A DNA stretch of 64,000 nt from Buddleja alternifolia (Eukaryota; Streptophyta; Magnoliopsida; Lamiales; Scrophulariaceae). The position numbers and the translations under genes are program-made. Every line of letters begins with the position of its first letter. Position 1 is the first letter of the stretch. Shown here one piece after another: positions 24,953 to 38,523 of this stretch. The notes beneath the pieces were generated by a model, which had not been told where the DNA came from, ran no database searches, and saw only the letters and a program-made list of their open reading frames with translations. Where the stretch lies: contig CM033395.1 of the NCBI GenBank assembly GCA_019426215.1, positions 17,102,569 to 17,166,568 of the forward strand. The letters run 5' to 3'.

Positions 24953-26634
24953 TAACTTGTTGAACTCAAATAATATATATGACAATACTAAAAGTATAAC
25001 ATTAAATAAGTAAGTTAGTTCCATAAAATTTATCAATTCAAAAATTCCAATATAAAAGAACTGATAAGAATGAATCAATTCAATATATCAAGAATAGTTA
25101 CTTCAAAATATTTATTACTTTTAACGGTTAGAGTTTTCGAACGAAAAGTTTGTGGGATGGATATTTCATATTGAAAAATATTTCATTTTATGGATTTAAA
25201 AATATATTTGGGGGCAATTTTAATTATTTTTTTCAAAAGTTTATTTCACTGATGATATCCAGAAATTATATATAGTTTTGTTCTCTGTTAGTGAAAATTT
25301 ATATTATGCTTGTATAATACATGTATGTACGTATACTTGAAAAATTCTCGTTTCCCGTATGCATTCTAAATACGACGATTGATACTCATACTTTTGAATT
25401 CAAACGTGTTTTTACGTATCTTGTATTACACTCGACGAATAATACTCATATCTGGCAAAAAAAGATTTTTTATTTTAAAATTTGAAGATTATAATATAAT
25501 TGTTATAATTATTAATTATAAATTATAGAATTAAAAAATAAATATGTTAACAATCAAAATAATAATTATTGTCGACTAGGACCTCGTACAAATTTTTTTT
25601 TTCTTAATTTAAAAGCAAGTACTAGCAATTTACCTGACAAAATAACACAAAAAAAAAAACATTTTTTTACTCCAAAATCATATGCATACGTTCCATTTAT
25701 TTCCCGTTTCCGTATTATTTCGTTGATTTTTTCACCATAGGTTTTAACAAAAATTCGTAGTATATTCATCCGCATTAAATACCAAATTTTTGCAATCATG
25801 TATCTAAATAACAAGGGTTTGTTCGACTCAGTTTCCCATTGTTAGTTAAAGACCCAACCAGACCTCCCAAATAGCTCGAAACTGCACTCATTTTATTTTT
25901 CAAAATAATAATTTGAAATTGCTATTTTACACAATTGTACAATAGCATTTCAGTCCCAAACGGGGTGAATATTTTTTTCCCAAATCGAAATTCCGGTCAC
26001 ATCACCAATACCATTGAGTTTCGTATAATGCTATTGCCTGTAATAAAAGCACACTAAAGTTTTGTAACAATGTAAACCAGTTAATTAAAATCTCAAGTTC
26101 CAAATTGCATTTAATGTGATAACAGTGATACAAGAGGCCAGCAAATATATATAGTAAGCAAGTGTAATAATACTCTCTCTTAATATATCACAAAATTGTC
26201 AGATGACAAAACTTACTCCCTTATCCTTAAACAGCCAAAACTTGGAACCTTATCATAAATACACAAACAAATAAATAAATAAATACAAATAATAATAATT
26301 CTGTTAAAATTTGGCCAAAGAGAAAATATGAGAGTGCAAAAGTTGAAGTTTACATGCTCCAGCAAAATTCAAAAAGTGAAATCCAGCATTCATATCATAC
26401 CTCAACTATATACTTACTGCTACAATGATGTAGCGTGCAAGTAATGCTTCTATTATATACTACCCAAAGAGCTATATAAAACATTAAACTGCACCAGAAC
26501 AAAAAGAAGATCAACAAAGAGTTAATAGGATCAACATAGAAGATTATTGGAAAAATTTGGAGATGCATGAAACAATCATCCTTCTGGGACGTAACAAAAT
26601 ATCCTTTCTCCGAACGAAGAGGTAAGATTGTCAA
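24953..26634. other. Intergenic, AT-rich, no gene seen
   Basis: No coding region is recognisable. It includes an ATAA tetranucleotide run near 26265-26284. The last few hundred bases before 26635 probably contain the 3' UTR of the NFU gene. The open frame at 25566-25814 is AT-rich and featureless. Confidence 0.45.
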
Positions 26635-29600
26635 TTACTCATGTGGTGCTCTAGTTAGTGCTACATCTTCATCTTCATCTTCAGCATCAAATTCCTGCTC
26701 CACGCCTTTCACCTCAGGCACATAATGCATTAACATATTCTCTATTCCAGATTTCAATGTAACGGATGAGCTAGGGCATCCACTGCACGCTCCTTGCATT
26801 CTTAGTTTAACTATTCCCGTTTCTGGATCAAATCCAACATATTCAATGTCTCCACCGTCATCTTGTACTGTTGGGCGTATACGAGTTTCTAACAGTTCTT
26901 TGATCATCGCAACAGTTTCTGAATCATCTTCTTGGATAGCTGTGTCCATGGAAGATGCGGTAGTTGAATCCAATATTAGTGGCTGCCCGGATGAGTAGAA
27001 ATCCATTATTGCTGCAAAGATTTGAGGTTTCAGTATATCCCACGAACTATCCTCTGATTTTGTCACCGTTACGAAATCTGATCCAAAGAAGACCCTATTA
27101 ATTCCTGTACAAATAGAAATAGGTCAGATAGATTTAAATGCATCATGGACCTTATAATCAGGAAAGGGAATGTAATGTTAATGTGATTTATCAAAGGAAA
27201 CAGTAGATAATGGTGATGAACATGACCTTCTTGGCCCATTCTCATGATACTCTGATATACGATGAAAGTAACCATTATCCACAATCTGGGTTCACTACTC
27301 GAAAACAGGGTTTTCTTACAGAAAATTGTAAAAAGACAAGATATTGTGAAATCAAAAGATTTGCAAAGCTATTGCAAATTGTTAACTTGTAAAAGTCTTC
27401 AACTTCAACTTTACTTGAAGACGTCTACAAGTTGACGACTTACAGTAGAAAGTTTTGATTTGACAAAATTTTAAATTAAATTAAATTTATTTTACAACAA
27501 TTTGTTAAAAAACAATGGATAACCATGCTAAAACTCACTGTTTTCTTCATTGATCTCGGCAAAGGAATGTTCTTTGGTCATACTGTACAGGATATTACAG
27601 AGTATGGCTAAAACATAAACAACATTTGGACTCATGTATACAACGCCAGTTCTTCACACTCCAAAACTTTTTGATGATACTCCTTATGTTAACCAAAGTT
27701 CTAGGTGGAGCTCTCACCTTTATATTCACATCTGAGTCATCTAAATTTTCCTTCTCGCAATCCCATTTTCGTCAGTCTCTTATTCCCATACAATTATCTA
27801 ACTGCAAGGAAATTTTGTATTTCTAACCCCATTACTCCAAGGGTTAGGAACTTACAAGAGGCTAATTTTTTTTTTTAGTCCCACTGAATATAATTTCGTC
27901 ATATTTGGTCCTATAATCTATCGATCGGGAAAATTGAACGCAGTCATAAGGAAATTGATGATATGCGTCACGTTGTCATTTGGAGGGTAAGTACAAGCTT
28001 ACAACCTCTTACCTAATGTGTTTATTGCCAAGTTCTCCAACCTATTCATCGTCATTATTATCCTCTAGCTTCTGTCATACTGATTAATCTACAAGAATCT
28101 GCCTCATAAGCAACATACTTAAACTGTCCCTCAATTACATGCTTTTCTACTTTCCAAAATGTTTAAACCAGTAAGCAATTCTAGATTGCCTTAGACTTCA
28201 GATTTCACTACAAGCCTGAGTCAAGAAATTGCTATTGAATTGCAAAGTCACAAATCAAACGTTCAATCTTCCATCTGTTAGTAGCACAAGCTTCAAGATC
28301 CGGCAGCAGCCTCCTGGTCTACAAAAATGAATGCAATCTCTTTGCCAACAGCAGATTACCAGCACTCCCCTCAACATCTTCTCATTCCATGATTTCCGAC
28401 AGAAAACGTGTTTGGTTGTGGAGAAATTTATTCTGAATGGACAGGTTTTCAGTTAGGGGAGGAAAAATGTTATCTTGATCATCGGATTGCTGACACTCAA
28501 CACAAGTACTGAGTTTAGAGGTGGGACTAAGGTGCACTTCGGTATGGAGACAGGACTTTCAAAATGGAAAGATTAGAAAGACGTTTGTCTACCTTTAGAC
28601 TAAAGCTAGAATGGGATTATGGGAAGATATTTCCCCTCAATGTGTTTGGCTTCGTCAAGTGAAATAGCTGGAAAGGAATGTCCATACACACACGCACACA
28701 CACATATATATATAAATTCTATATACCACTGATTTTATGTCACTGTTTTTTCACCTCCCCTTGATTTAGAAATTATTGATGTATTAAATCCATAAGTCAA
28801 TTAACAGAAAGCATTTCTTGCCAAAAACTAGGGGAGGTGAAGAAAATGTGGTATATAGCATTGCTCATATATATATATATATATATGAAAACCCTTTCTC
28901 TTTAGCTCTTTGGACCTCTACAGTGAACTCCCCCCCCCCCCCCCCCCCCCGCTCCCCGGCCCCCGTTTAGGGATTTTAGTGAAGATAACAGCAAGGAAGA
29001 TATTTTCTTCAGTTCGGACGACAGTACCTTGTGATGTATCTTTTCATCATTTTCATTTGGTTGTAGGGATTTTAGTGAAGATAACAGTAAGGAAGATATT
29101 TTCTTCAGTTCGGACGACAGTACTTTGTGATGTATCTTTTCATCATTTTCATTCTCCTAACCAAAACCCAATGTCTAAACAAAGCATTAGTATTTTAGAC
29201 AAGTTAGCATACTCAATCACCACATACACCTCCAAATTGTTTGCCCATTGCATAAATGGTGATTGCCCAAGGTGTTTCCCATCCAAGACCATGCCCATTA
29301 CCAATAATCTGGGGTCCTATTGCTGATATCTGGAATCCCGTTGCTAACTATCCTAGGTAACCTATTAATCCATCCTTAGAAACAATCCAAAAAATGTCTG
29401 AGATGGCATCTTCATATCACTCTCGCACCAACATCCCATCTATTCCATTTTCACATTAAGTTCCTAATTGTGTTCAGGTTCCAAAATTAACAAATGAATG
29501 ACATAAAACCGAACTCAAAATTCAATACCTGGGTCTCTACCCACCACCTCAAGGGGAAAAAAAAAAGCATACACAAGTAGACAGTTTGATTGCAGTAACG

Positions 29601-30275
29601 AAGATAACGACAATGCATTGAGTTGTGAATCATGGTTTATGGATGAATGCATCTTCCCATTTTATTCAGCATCATTAGAGATTAAGATACAATAATCCAC
29701 GTTAGTGGAGCATCTTAACATCATTCACACCACCATCAAATGCTAACAGAATCATATTTTGCTACTAATACAAATAAACTCATATTTCATGAACTTTAAT
29801 CACTAAATAATGATGTAGCCGGTAAAACGGAATGATGTAGACAATTTCATCAACCAGAAGTCACATAATGACAGAGATTGTTATACCAAACATAAATTGG
29901 GAAAAAGGCAGAAAAGAAATGGGTACCATCAATTCCAAACAGAGTCTTTGCCAGTGGCGAAGTCATAGCAGAACGCGCATTAGGAAAGTCTGTACTCCCC
30001 GTCTCCATAACGGGGTTCCCAGGATAGAACATGAGAGAAGCGGGATTAGGAGTCGACTGTGTCTGAATAAACATGCTTCTCCTCTGCCCTTGGAAATGAG
30101 TGGATTGAGAGATGGGTAAGGAAGAGGTTAAATGATTTGAAGATGAAAAAGAAATGAGTCGACCAAATGTGTATATTCTTCCATTCTCAGGATTGAAACT
30201 GGGTTTTGCTACTAATCCACTATTGTTGCTGCTCAAACGAATTGCTCCATACACAAATCTTCCTAAATTTTTCAT
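26635..30275 (-). CDS. NFU4/NFU5-type mitochondrial NifU-like Fe-S carrier
   Basis: Two exons, 30275-29927 and 27104-26635 (GT-AG, phase 1), encode 272 aa. The first ~65 residues are Arg/Ser-rich with few acids, a likely mitochondrial presequence. The Nfu N-domain begins [18 protein letters not shown] at 69-86 and the NifU C-domain carries [13 protein letters not shown] and the cluster-binding C223-S-G-C226. The family receives 4Fe-4S clusters in the mitochondrial matrix and passes them to proteins such as lipoyl synthase and respiratory complexes. Length and acidic tail match Arabidopsis NFU4/NFU5, whose two copies I cannot tell apart here. The intron is long (2822 bp), with a poly-C run and a 96-bp tandem duplication. 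No defect is visible. Confidence 0.95.
28930..28950. repeat. Poly-C tract in the NFU intron
   Basis: A run of 21 C follows CAGTGAACT and is followed by GCTCCCCGGCCCCCG. Long C homopolymers are rare in AT-rich plant introns. It starts about 40 bp upstream of the 96-bp tandem duplication. The copy number may be inexact for sequencing reasons. Confidence 0.8.
28967..29158. repeat. 96-bp tandem duplication in the NFU intron
   Basis: Two near-identical units begin GGATTTTAGTGAAGATAACA at 28971 and 29067, and both run through TTCAGTTCGGACGACAGTAC to CATCATTTTCATT. Only a few bases differ, so the duplication is recent. It creates a spurious long open frame (28910-29326) that is intronic. Confidence 0.85.
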
Positions 30276-30376
30276 TATTATTAATAAATCCTATCTCTTT
30301 TCTTTCACACTTCTTGTAGATTGATGAAGAAGAAGAAGAAGGTGGGTTTTGTTTATGTTTTCTATTTGTTTTTTTG

Positions 30377-30933
30377 GGGATAATTGCGCATCATACCCTA
30401 AAAAAGTAGCATTCACACCCAATGTCTTGAAGTGGGATTGGAGGATTCGCCCAGAGTTTTAAAAAATACAGAGGCATTTTAGATTATTTTTAACATATAA
30501 AACGTATACAGGTTTCGTGTTTCACACGATATAATATACAATTATCCCTTGTTTTTTTTGTTTTTTTATCACATTGGATCCAGGGGAGGCTTTTATAGCG
30601 GTAGTATTACAATACAATGCGTGGACGACTCCGCAAATGGACCTTTCAACTTAGGTGAAAATAATAATAATAATAACATAAATAAGAAAAAATTAAATTT
30701 CGTATCCTGTAAAATACGAAACTTGCAAACATCTCCCTTGTGTTAAAATTATAGCATTATATACCTATATAATTTTCAGAACCCTGTACCAAACCCCCAA
30801 TACGTTAGAAATTGGCGGAAAGTAGCATTCATTGCTGTGTATTTGAAGCAATTTTAAATTAAGGCTATTTTTTTAATACAAGTGGGTGTGTGCAAGTTTA
30901 TTATTTCACAAGGGTGCAATATGCAATTATCTC
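30377..30933. mobile_element. TIR-bearing MITE-like repeat just upstream of NFU
   Basis: GGGATAATTGCGCATCATACCC at 30377 is inversely matched both at 30548 (ends CAATTATCCC) and more loosely at about 30933 (ends ATGCAATTATCTC). The second pairing extends inward (CATTCACACCC against GGGTGTGTGCAAG). It may be a 557-bp element with an internal copy of the end, or two overlapping elements. No target duplication is clear. It lies about 100 bp from the NFU start codon, so it may carry part of the promoter. Confidence 0.45.
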
Positions 30934-30954
30934 TAATAATAATAACTTAACCAA

Positions 30955-31150
30955 CAAATGTTGGCTTAGTCTGTAAGAATGTGACATGTCCCCTCAACGT
31001 TGTGTGTTCAATTTTTCCACTCGATGTGAGGGTTATTTTGGTGGTTGTAGTACCTCTGTAAATGATATATGGTCCCAGAGGCATATTCTAGCCCTAGTAG
31101 GTGATCGCATCCGACCGTACCTAAACTTTTTGTAATCAAAAAAAAAAAAC
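30955..31150 (+). mobile_element. tRNA-derived SINE
   Basis: A box-A-like TGGCTTAGTCTG at 30962-30973 and a box-B-like GTTCAATTTTTCC near 31006-31018 imitate the internal RNA polymerase III promoter of a tRNA. A tRNA-unrelated body follows, ending TTTTTGTAATC and a run of A at 31138-31149. This layout (A box, B box, body, A-tail, about 200 bp) is that of plant SINEs. Target duplication was not resolved. It depends on a LINE for movement. Confidence 0.65.
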
Positions 31151-32491
31151 TTGTATATTTCGTATCATCCATCATAGCTGAAAGACGAACCAAGATACTC
31201 GACTCGAAATTGGTCACTAAAAGCTCGTTGATCGCACACGCCGCCGCCCTACCATTATCGGCAGCTATTCGAACCCCAGTTTTTCATAACCAATATTTTT
31301 CAATTTCTCAAACGTGCAATTTTATACAATAAAATCAGTTTTTTCATTCAAAAGAAATAGCTTACACAAATAAAAGCGCATATAAAATCAACAAAGTCAT
31401 TAAAGTTGGTCCTGATATCACTGTAGGGAAGTCTAAACCAAACACAATGGAAATAAACAAACGGGATTGTGAACGACAAATTTTAAATGTTTGCTTTTTA
31501 ATCAAACAAGAAAAATAATTGCACAATTTTTTTTATTGAATTAAATAATGTGATACAAATCTCTAAATTCGTCCTCTGATTCTTCTCTTCAACAATTTGA
31601 TTAAGTTCTTGAAGGAATTTTCGTACTTTGATTTCCTTCGAACTTGACTTAATCTTTGAATAACGTTAATTTAAGAGATTTGCATCGTAATCTCGAGCTA
31701 ATCGTTATATTTGAGTATTTTTGTTGGTGGATTCGACTCTTCGATCTACTCCAAATTTGACTTAAATTTTAATAATGTTAATTCGTCAGTTTAGCACCTT
31801 AATCACGAATGAAACGCATTATTTGATGAGTTTCGCCAAGAACGCTTTGAATATCCCCTTAAATGCCACCAAATGCCTTGATTGCCGCCTTGATTGACAC
31901 CAAGTCGCCTTGATTGCCGCCAAACTGCCTTGAACCTTTTTGAATTTGAGTAGAGAGAATTTGCAATACATTTCTTGATATCTCTATCTTGCTCAAATTT
32001 TAGTGTGTTGAATTCTTGAATTTCAACCCCTATTTATAGTTGTAGGGATGAGAATTTGCCATAATTATTTGATAAGGTGGTACAATTTGATTGGCTCTCA
32101 ATAACTTGATTGGCAATTATTTCCTTTATTTGAAAATATGATTTAAATTGCAATAGAATATGATTTGATTTGCAATCTAATTCAAAAAAAGGAAATATTT
32201 ATATGATATTATAATATTATACGATTTGCCATGCGCGCACTCATATTTTTTGCTTGCTTGCGCTGCCCGTGCTAATGTACTTGTCCATAGGCTAAACTAC
32301 TATAGTACGATAGTAAATTGTCCAGCGTATTATGCTTTAATAACATTGATATACTATCTGACAATATCTAAATAGAATATATATGAATCAAGACACATTG
32401 TGAATAGATTCCAAAACATTCATTCATCCTACAATAAAATACGTCTGCACGTGGTCTAGCACAAATATGCTCCCACAATCAACGACTCTCT
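31151..32491. other. Intergenic, no gene recognised
   Basis: AT-rich sequence. A short imperfect repeat of GCCTTGATTGCCGCC units is at about 31870-31935, followed by a CCTATTTATAG motif at 32031 that could be a TATA box on the plus strand. No reading frame of interest follows. An old, unclassified LTR is possible but unproven. Confidence 0.4.
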
Positions 32492-32560
32492 TTATTCTAG
32501 TTCATAATTAAATTCCATACAGATCAAGTATTTTAAATAGTCAGGATCTGGTTCAATACT

Positions 32561-34193
32561 TGTTAGGTTTATGTCCTTAAATGTCGTTAGACGATTAGAG
32601 AAAGAAATCATAATAAAATTGTAATTGTTATTATTCTTTTAATAAAAGGCATTTTAGTTGTTTACTCTATTATTGGCATTTACATATATTGTAGTCATCT
32701 ATATGTCCATGAATACAAGAGTTAACCTCTAAGCTACTAGAGGGGTTTAATACTTGTATACTAAATTGATCTGCAAGTCGAGGATTCCCAATTGGGCATT
32801 GAAAATCATCAAAACTTGTATGATATGAGTCTTGACAAGAGAAGTGTCCATCAATCACTAAGAAGTAGTGAAGAACTCATATCATAGGTGCACTGATGAA
32901 GGTCATGACACTCAGACATGACTCACATCGATTCTGTCACATATGTTTTCACTCTTTGACAGTCAATGATAGAATTGATTAATTGTAATAGGTGTGTCTG
33001 AACTCTAGACCTGAGGAATCGAGTTCAAGATATACTTGTGACATTAGGTTTGTCATTAGAGTGGTTAGACCCAATTCACTCTTTGGTGGGGTCGACCTTG
33101 AACTGCAACCTAATGGGCAAGTAGTAGTCTTAACTAATATCCAGATGGAATTCATTCCCTCCAAAGTGAACAAGGAATTATCCTATGCATTTATAAGCAA
33201 ATTAGATCTTAAAGTCTTTGGCCAAAAGCATTCACTAATCTAGACTTATTATAAATATGTCATAGAGTCAAGTTTATGAGTGTAACTTAAACCATGACTC
33301 TTACTTGACCAGGATAAGGAAACGAAGAGTTTGAATTCACACGGGAATTACAATAGGAAAGGTAAATAATGATCTAATCATTTCATCTTATTTCGGATAC
33401 GATGCGGGCCACTTGACTGGCTAGGTGTTACCCACATTCAATGGAATCCTCTCATTGTCAAATAAAAATGAACCTAAAGAGTCACGCTTAAAAAAGGGGG
33501 GAAACGAAATTATGGTATTTCTTGTAGCAATATTTTAAGTATTGGATACTTCAAATTAATTAAATGGAAGTAATTATTTGGAGAAATAAGTTATTCATTT
33601 ATATTAATTAATATATTATTTCTTAGAGAAATAAAATTAATTAATTATCCCATCTATTATTTAATTAGATTAATTAATTGGATTGAATCAATTAATAAAA
33701 TAAAAGATTGGACTGGGCTTAAAATTGGTGCACCATGAACATGTGGGGCCGCCTAGTAGGCGTCCAACATGGGCTCTTCAAGCCTAAGGTTGTAACCTAA
33801 GTGATATAAATATATCACTTAATTAAACATAGGTTATAATACAAGTAACAATACACTTGAGCTACAAGAAAGAAAAAAAAACCTCCCTTTCCTCTCTACT
33901 AGCTGTCGGCCTCCATAGTCAAAAAAGAGAGATTTTTTCGTTCAAGTTTTCGATAATTTAGAGGCAGCACCTTTGTACTGCTCAGATCATCAATCAGTCA
34001 GCCGAATCAGTTCACGAAAAGCTTGAAGAATTCAAGAAGTTGAGATTCTCCAACCACTTCACTACAATGGGTAATGTATCCAAAACCTTATCGTATATAC
34101 ACAAGATAAAAACCCAAGTTGATCCTGAATTGAGAAATCTGAAATTTTTTAAATTACACTGTTTCCGCTGCATTTTCGTTATTTTTCCCAACA
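32561..34193 (+). mobile_element. 5' LTR of element A
   Basis: Begins TGTTAGGTTTATGTCC and ends TTTCGTTATTTTTCCCAACA, followed directly by a Met-tRNA type primer-binding site. It is 1633 bp long. The second half matches 46605-47434 closely by eye, and it is more distantly related to the LTR at 35660-37313. Confidence 0.85.
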
Positions 34194-34194
34194 G

Positions 34195-34207
34195 TGGTAT
34201 CCGAGCC
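34195..34207 (+). other. Primer-binding site of element A
   Basis: TGGTATCCGAGCC starts two bases after the LTR end. It resembles the usual plant copia site TGGTATCAGAGC, complementary to the 3' end of initiator Met-tRNA. Confidence 0.75.
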
Positions 34208-35654
34208 AAACCATGGGGTTCGGCGTATGTAATTTACGTGTAAATATGTGATTAGATGCATGATTTATAGTTTTTTGCAATGCATGATTAGATATGTAGA
34301 TTTCACCTTTTTGTGTTCTTGAGGAATTGTTAGTTTATTTTATTCGTTAGAAATTAATAAAATTAATTTTGATGTGATAAAATAATCAAGAAAAGATGGG
34401 GATCAAAAATCCCCATCTCCGGCAGCGAAACCCACCGCCATGGTGACGTGTGGGATTATTCGGTGGCTGTGCCGCCGGCTGCTGGGCCAGCACACTAGCA
34501 GACTGGATTTGTCGTGTGCAGGCCTAGTAATGGGCTCGCTGTGCGAGCCCATTCCATACAACAGCTGGACTGTCATGTGCAAATGGACCACACAACGACA
34601 ACCCACGTTGTTGGACTCCGAAGCTAGCCCGCCCATGTGTTTTTTTAACACACGGGCCGATCAATCCGACCCGGGTTGACCCATGAGTAACCCAGGTATA
34701 TTTTTTAATAAATTAATATGTTTAGTTTTTGATTAAAATTGAATTTTAATGCAAAAATAAATAATATTGTTTATTAAAATAGGATTTTAAAAATTCCTAG
34801 TTATCTAATTTCATTAAAGTTTTGACTTTAAATGAAATTGGATATTTTCTATTATAAAATTAGCTTTAATAAACTCAGAAGTTATTTTTTAAAAAATTGG
34901 ATTTTAATATAAAATTAATTGGAGTTTATTAAATTAGATTTTCTAATAGAACTAAATCAAGTTTATTTTCCTCAACAATATGAATTCAATAATTAAATTT
35001 GGAATTTAATTAGAAATTAACGTGTATGTTTTTCGCGTGTTATATGTTATATCATGTTTGACATGTTATGCGATGGGAGACATGATTCATGGATTTAGGC
35101 TCGTTTTTATCTATCTATTTCTTTTTGATGGGTTGTAAAGGCCATTTGAGTCTATGTTTATTTTCTTTCTATAGAATTTTGTATAAGTTGATTATATTAA
35201 ATTTGTAATAGTTAGAAATAGAATAGGCCCGAAGAAGAAATCCAAGTTGAGCCAAAGAGATACAAGAAGGAACTTTGGAAGCTTTCGTATAGTTTTTTTT
35301 TTTTTTTTAATTGAGGCATTGGCTTGGTTCAATCTAGGATTAAGGTCCATGAATCATTTGTTGTTAGCTTTCTAGGATTGCTTTCATTAATTTATGATCC
35401 ATGTTTATGTGTTTAGTATAAAATGGATTAATGTGCAAAGTGAAACCTATTGAATAATTAAATTCTCCCACATTGAAAAATATTAAGTTGGTAAAAGGTA
35501 TTAGGTATCCTGTTCTACACTGAACTTAGGAAAAATTAAAATGATATTTAATATATAATATCGTCCCTAAGAAATGGGGGTTAATATATTGAAAAATATT
35601 ATAGATTTTTCAAAGTGCATGAATTGCCATTAGTCGAAACAAATTTCACCCCAC
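34208..35654 (+). mobile_element. Noncoding leader of element A
   Basis: AT-rich untranslated leader. Parts at about 35040-35275 (GACATGTTATGCGATGGGAG, TAGTTAGAAATAGAATAG) recur in the leader of element B near 38060-38290, showing kinship. It ends where B's LTR begins. No gene. Confidence 0.6.
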
Positions 35655-35659
35655 ATACC

Positions 35660-37313
35660 TGTTAGGTTAATGTCCTCAAATGCCACTAGAGGATTAGTAA
35701 ATGTTAGGGCATTATTATTTTGTAATTGTTTTGAATTCTATCAATAAAAAGCAATTACTTGTTTACTATTATCTTGACATTTATATACTGTAATCATCTA
35801 TAAGTCAATGAACACAAGAGTTACCTCTCTAAGGCACTAGAGGAGTTTGATACTTGTGTACTAAAATAGTCTGCAAGTCAATGATTTTCAATTGGGCTTT
35901 GGAAATCATGAAGACTTGTATGATATGAGTTTTGACGAGAAAGGTGCTCGTCAGTCACTAGGAAGTAGTGAAGAACTCACATCATAGGTGCATTGATGGA
36001 GATAGTGGCACTCAGACATGACTCACAGCAATTCTGTCACATGGGTTTTCAATCTTTGACAATCAATGACATAATTAATTAAATTGTAATATGTGTGTCT
36101 GAACTTTAGACTTGAGGAATTGAGTTGAAGATATACTTGTGACATTAGGTTCTTCATTAGAGTAGTTAGGCTCAATTCACCCATTGGTGGGGTCAACCTC
36201 GAACTGCAACCTAATGGGCAAGTAGTAGTCTTAACTGATATCCAAAATGGGATTCGTTCCCTCGAAGGTGAGCGAGGAATTATCTTGTGCATTTATAAGT
36301 AAGTTAGATCTTAAAGTCTTTGGCCAAAGTATTCATTGATCTGAATTTATTATAAATATAGCATAGTTCAAGTCAATGAGTTTGACTAAAAACCATGACT
36401 CTCACTTAACCGGGATAAGAAAACGAAAAGTTTATATTCAGACGGTATTTGCAATAGGAAAGGTAAAAATGATCTATTCATTTCATCTTATTTGTGTTAA
36501 AATATGGACCACTTGACTGGCTAGGTGGGACCCATATTCAATAGAACCATTGCCAAATATAGATTAATCTAAAGAGTCACACTTAAAAAGGAAAAATCGA
36601 TAGAAAAATGGAATATTTCTTGTGGTGATATTTTAAGTATTGGATACTTAAAAATTAATTAAATGGAATTAATTATTTGAAGGAATAAGTTAGTTCATTT
36701 ATAGTTTAATTAATATATTATTTCTTGGAGGAATAAAATTAATTGAATAGATTATCTATTATTTAATTAGATTAATTAATTGAATTGAATTAATTAATTA
36801 AATAATGGATTGGACTAAGATCAAATTGGTGCACCAAGTGGCACACCAAGGCCTATATGGGGCGGCCAATAGGCGCCTTTTTTGGGCTAATTTGAGCCCA
36901 AGGTATTAACTTAAGTGCTATAAATATATCATAAAAGTTAAGACCTAGGTAATAAGTTGAAAATTAACTTAAGCCACAAGAAAAGAAATCCTCTCCCTCT
37001 CACTCTCCTAGCCGTCGGTCATCACCAAGAAGGAGGAAGAGATTTTTCTCATCAAGTTTTTCCGGCGAGACAATTTAGAGGCAGGACTCGTGGATTGCTC
37101 GGATCATCAAGTTTTAAGCCGGACTATATTCGCGAAGAAGTTGAAGGATTCAAGCTCGTGACTTTTCTCCAACCACTTCGCTACAACAAGTAAAGTTTAT
37201 TTTACTATATCGTACATACGTCTGATAAAACTCCGGGATTGATCCTGTTATGGAAAAATCCAAAGCAATTTTTAAATTTCGTTTCCGCTGCGTTTGGTTA
37301 TTTTTCCACAACA
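35660..37313 (+). mobile_element. 5' LTR of element B
   Basis: 1654 bp, starts TGTTAGGTTAATGTCC, ends GGTTATTTTTCCACAACA. The primer site TGGTATCGAGCC follows at 37315-37326. The same LTR start recurs at 44572 after the pol stop, which confirms the boundary. Confidence 0.88.
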
Positions 37314-37314
37314 G

Positions 37315-37326
37315 TGGTATCGAGCC
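37315..37326 (+). other. Primer-binding site of element B
   Basis: TGGTATCGAGCC lies one base after the 5' LTR and resembles the Met-tRNA primed site of copia elements. Confidence 0.75.
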
Positions 37327-38523
37327 AAATCGCGGGGTTTGGCGTATGTAAATTATGTGTAAATATGTGATAAAGATGCATGATTTATAGTTTTTTATCG
37401 ATGCATGATTAGATATGTGGATTTCGTGTTATTTGTGCTCTTGAGTATTTTATTTATTTTTCTTTCGTTAGAAATTAATGAAAGATGAATTTTATGTAAT
37501 TTTAATGTGATGAAAAATAAAAGTTGTAATTTTTAGCTCCGACCCGTCACCGTTGCAGCTCTGCCGCCGGCGGTAACGGTGCACGCACAACGCTTGATGG
37601 GCTCGCTGTGCGAGCCCATCAGCGGAAAATTGCAAGCCCAACCCGTGTGTTTTTTAAACACACGGGTTGCTGTGACACGACCTGGGTCACCCATGGGTCG
37701 ACCTGGGTCAATTATTAAATAATATATATTATTTAGTTTTGAATAAAATTAGATTTTAATGCAAAATAAATAATATTAATTATTTAATAAGGGTATTTTT
37801 ATTTTCATTTAATCTAATGTTAATTGAAGTTAGACTTTGTTAAATTGGATTGCTTCTGTTGTGAAATTAATTTTGATGAACTTAGAGATTACTTTTTATT
37901 AAAATTGGATTTTAATATAAAATTAAAGTGGAGTTCATTAAAATTGAACTTTCAAATGGAATTAAATAAATTTAATTTCGTCGAGAATGTGAAAAATAAT
38001 AATTAAATTTGGAATTTAATTAGAAATTAACATATATGGTTTTCGTGTATTATGTGATATATATCATGTTAGACATGTTATGTGATGGGAGACATGATTC
38101 ATGTACTTAGGCTCGTTTTTAATTTTGTATTTCTTTTCGGTGGGTTGTAAAGGCCTTTTTGAGCCTATTTTTATTTTTTTTCTAGATAAATTTTGTATAG
38201 GTGACATATATTGAAATGTAATAGTTAGAAATAGAATAGACCCAAAGGAGAAATTCAAGTCGAGCCGAGGAGATACAAGAGGGAGCTTTGAAAGATCCTG
38301 ATTCATTGTAGCCTATTGATCTAGTTAAAGAAATTAATCACCACTACGAAGCCTTCCAACGATGACTTCCGAATTCAACAGTGGGAGTGTGGATTTTCGA
38401 AAAATGTAGTGGGAGCCAAGTTTATTTTGAAAGTCTTTAATTTAAACTTGGAACAACAATTTTATTAGAATCTAATAAGTCTTTTTACTTTTCTGCAGTT
38501 ATTTGCTTCTTATCTCTCTCACA

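Noticed and set aside
28910..29326. Long open frame beginning with a proline run inside the NFU gene
   Set aside because: It is in the NFU intron, on the other strand, and owes its length to a poly-C run and a tandem duplication; no domain.
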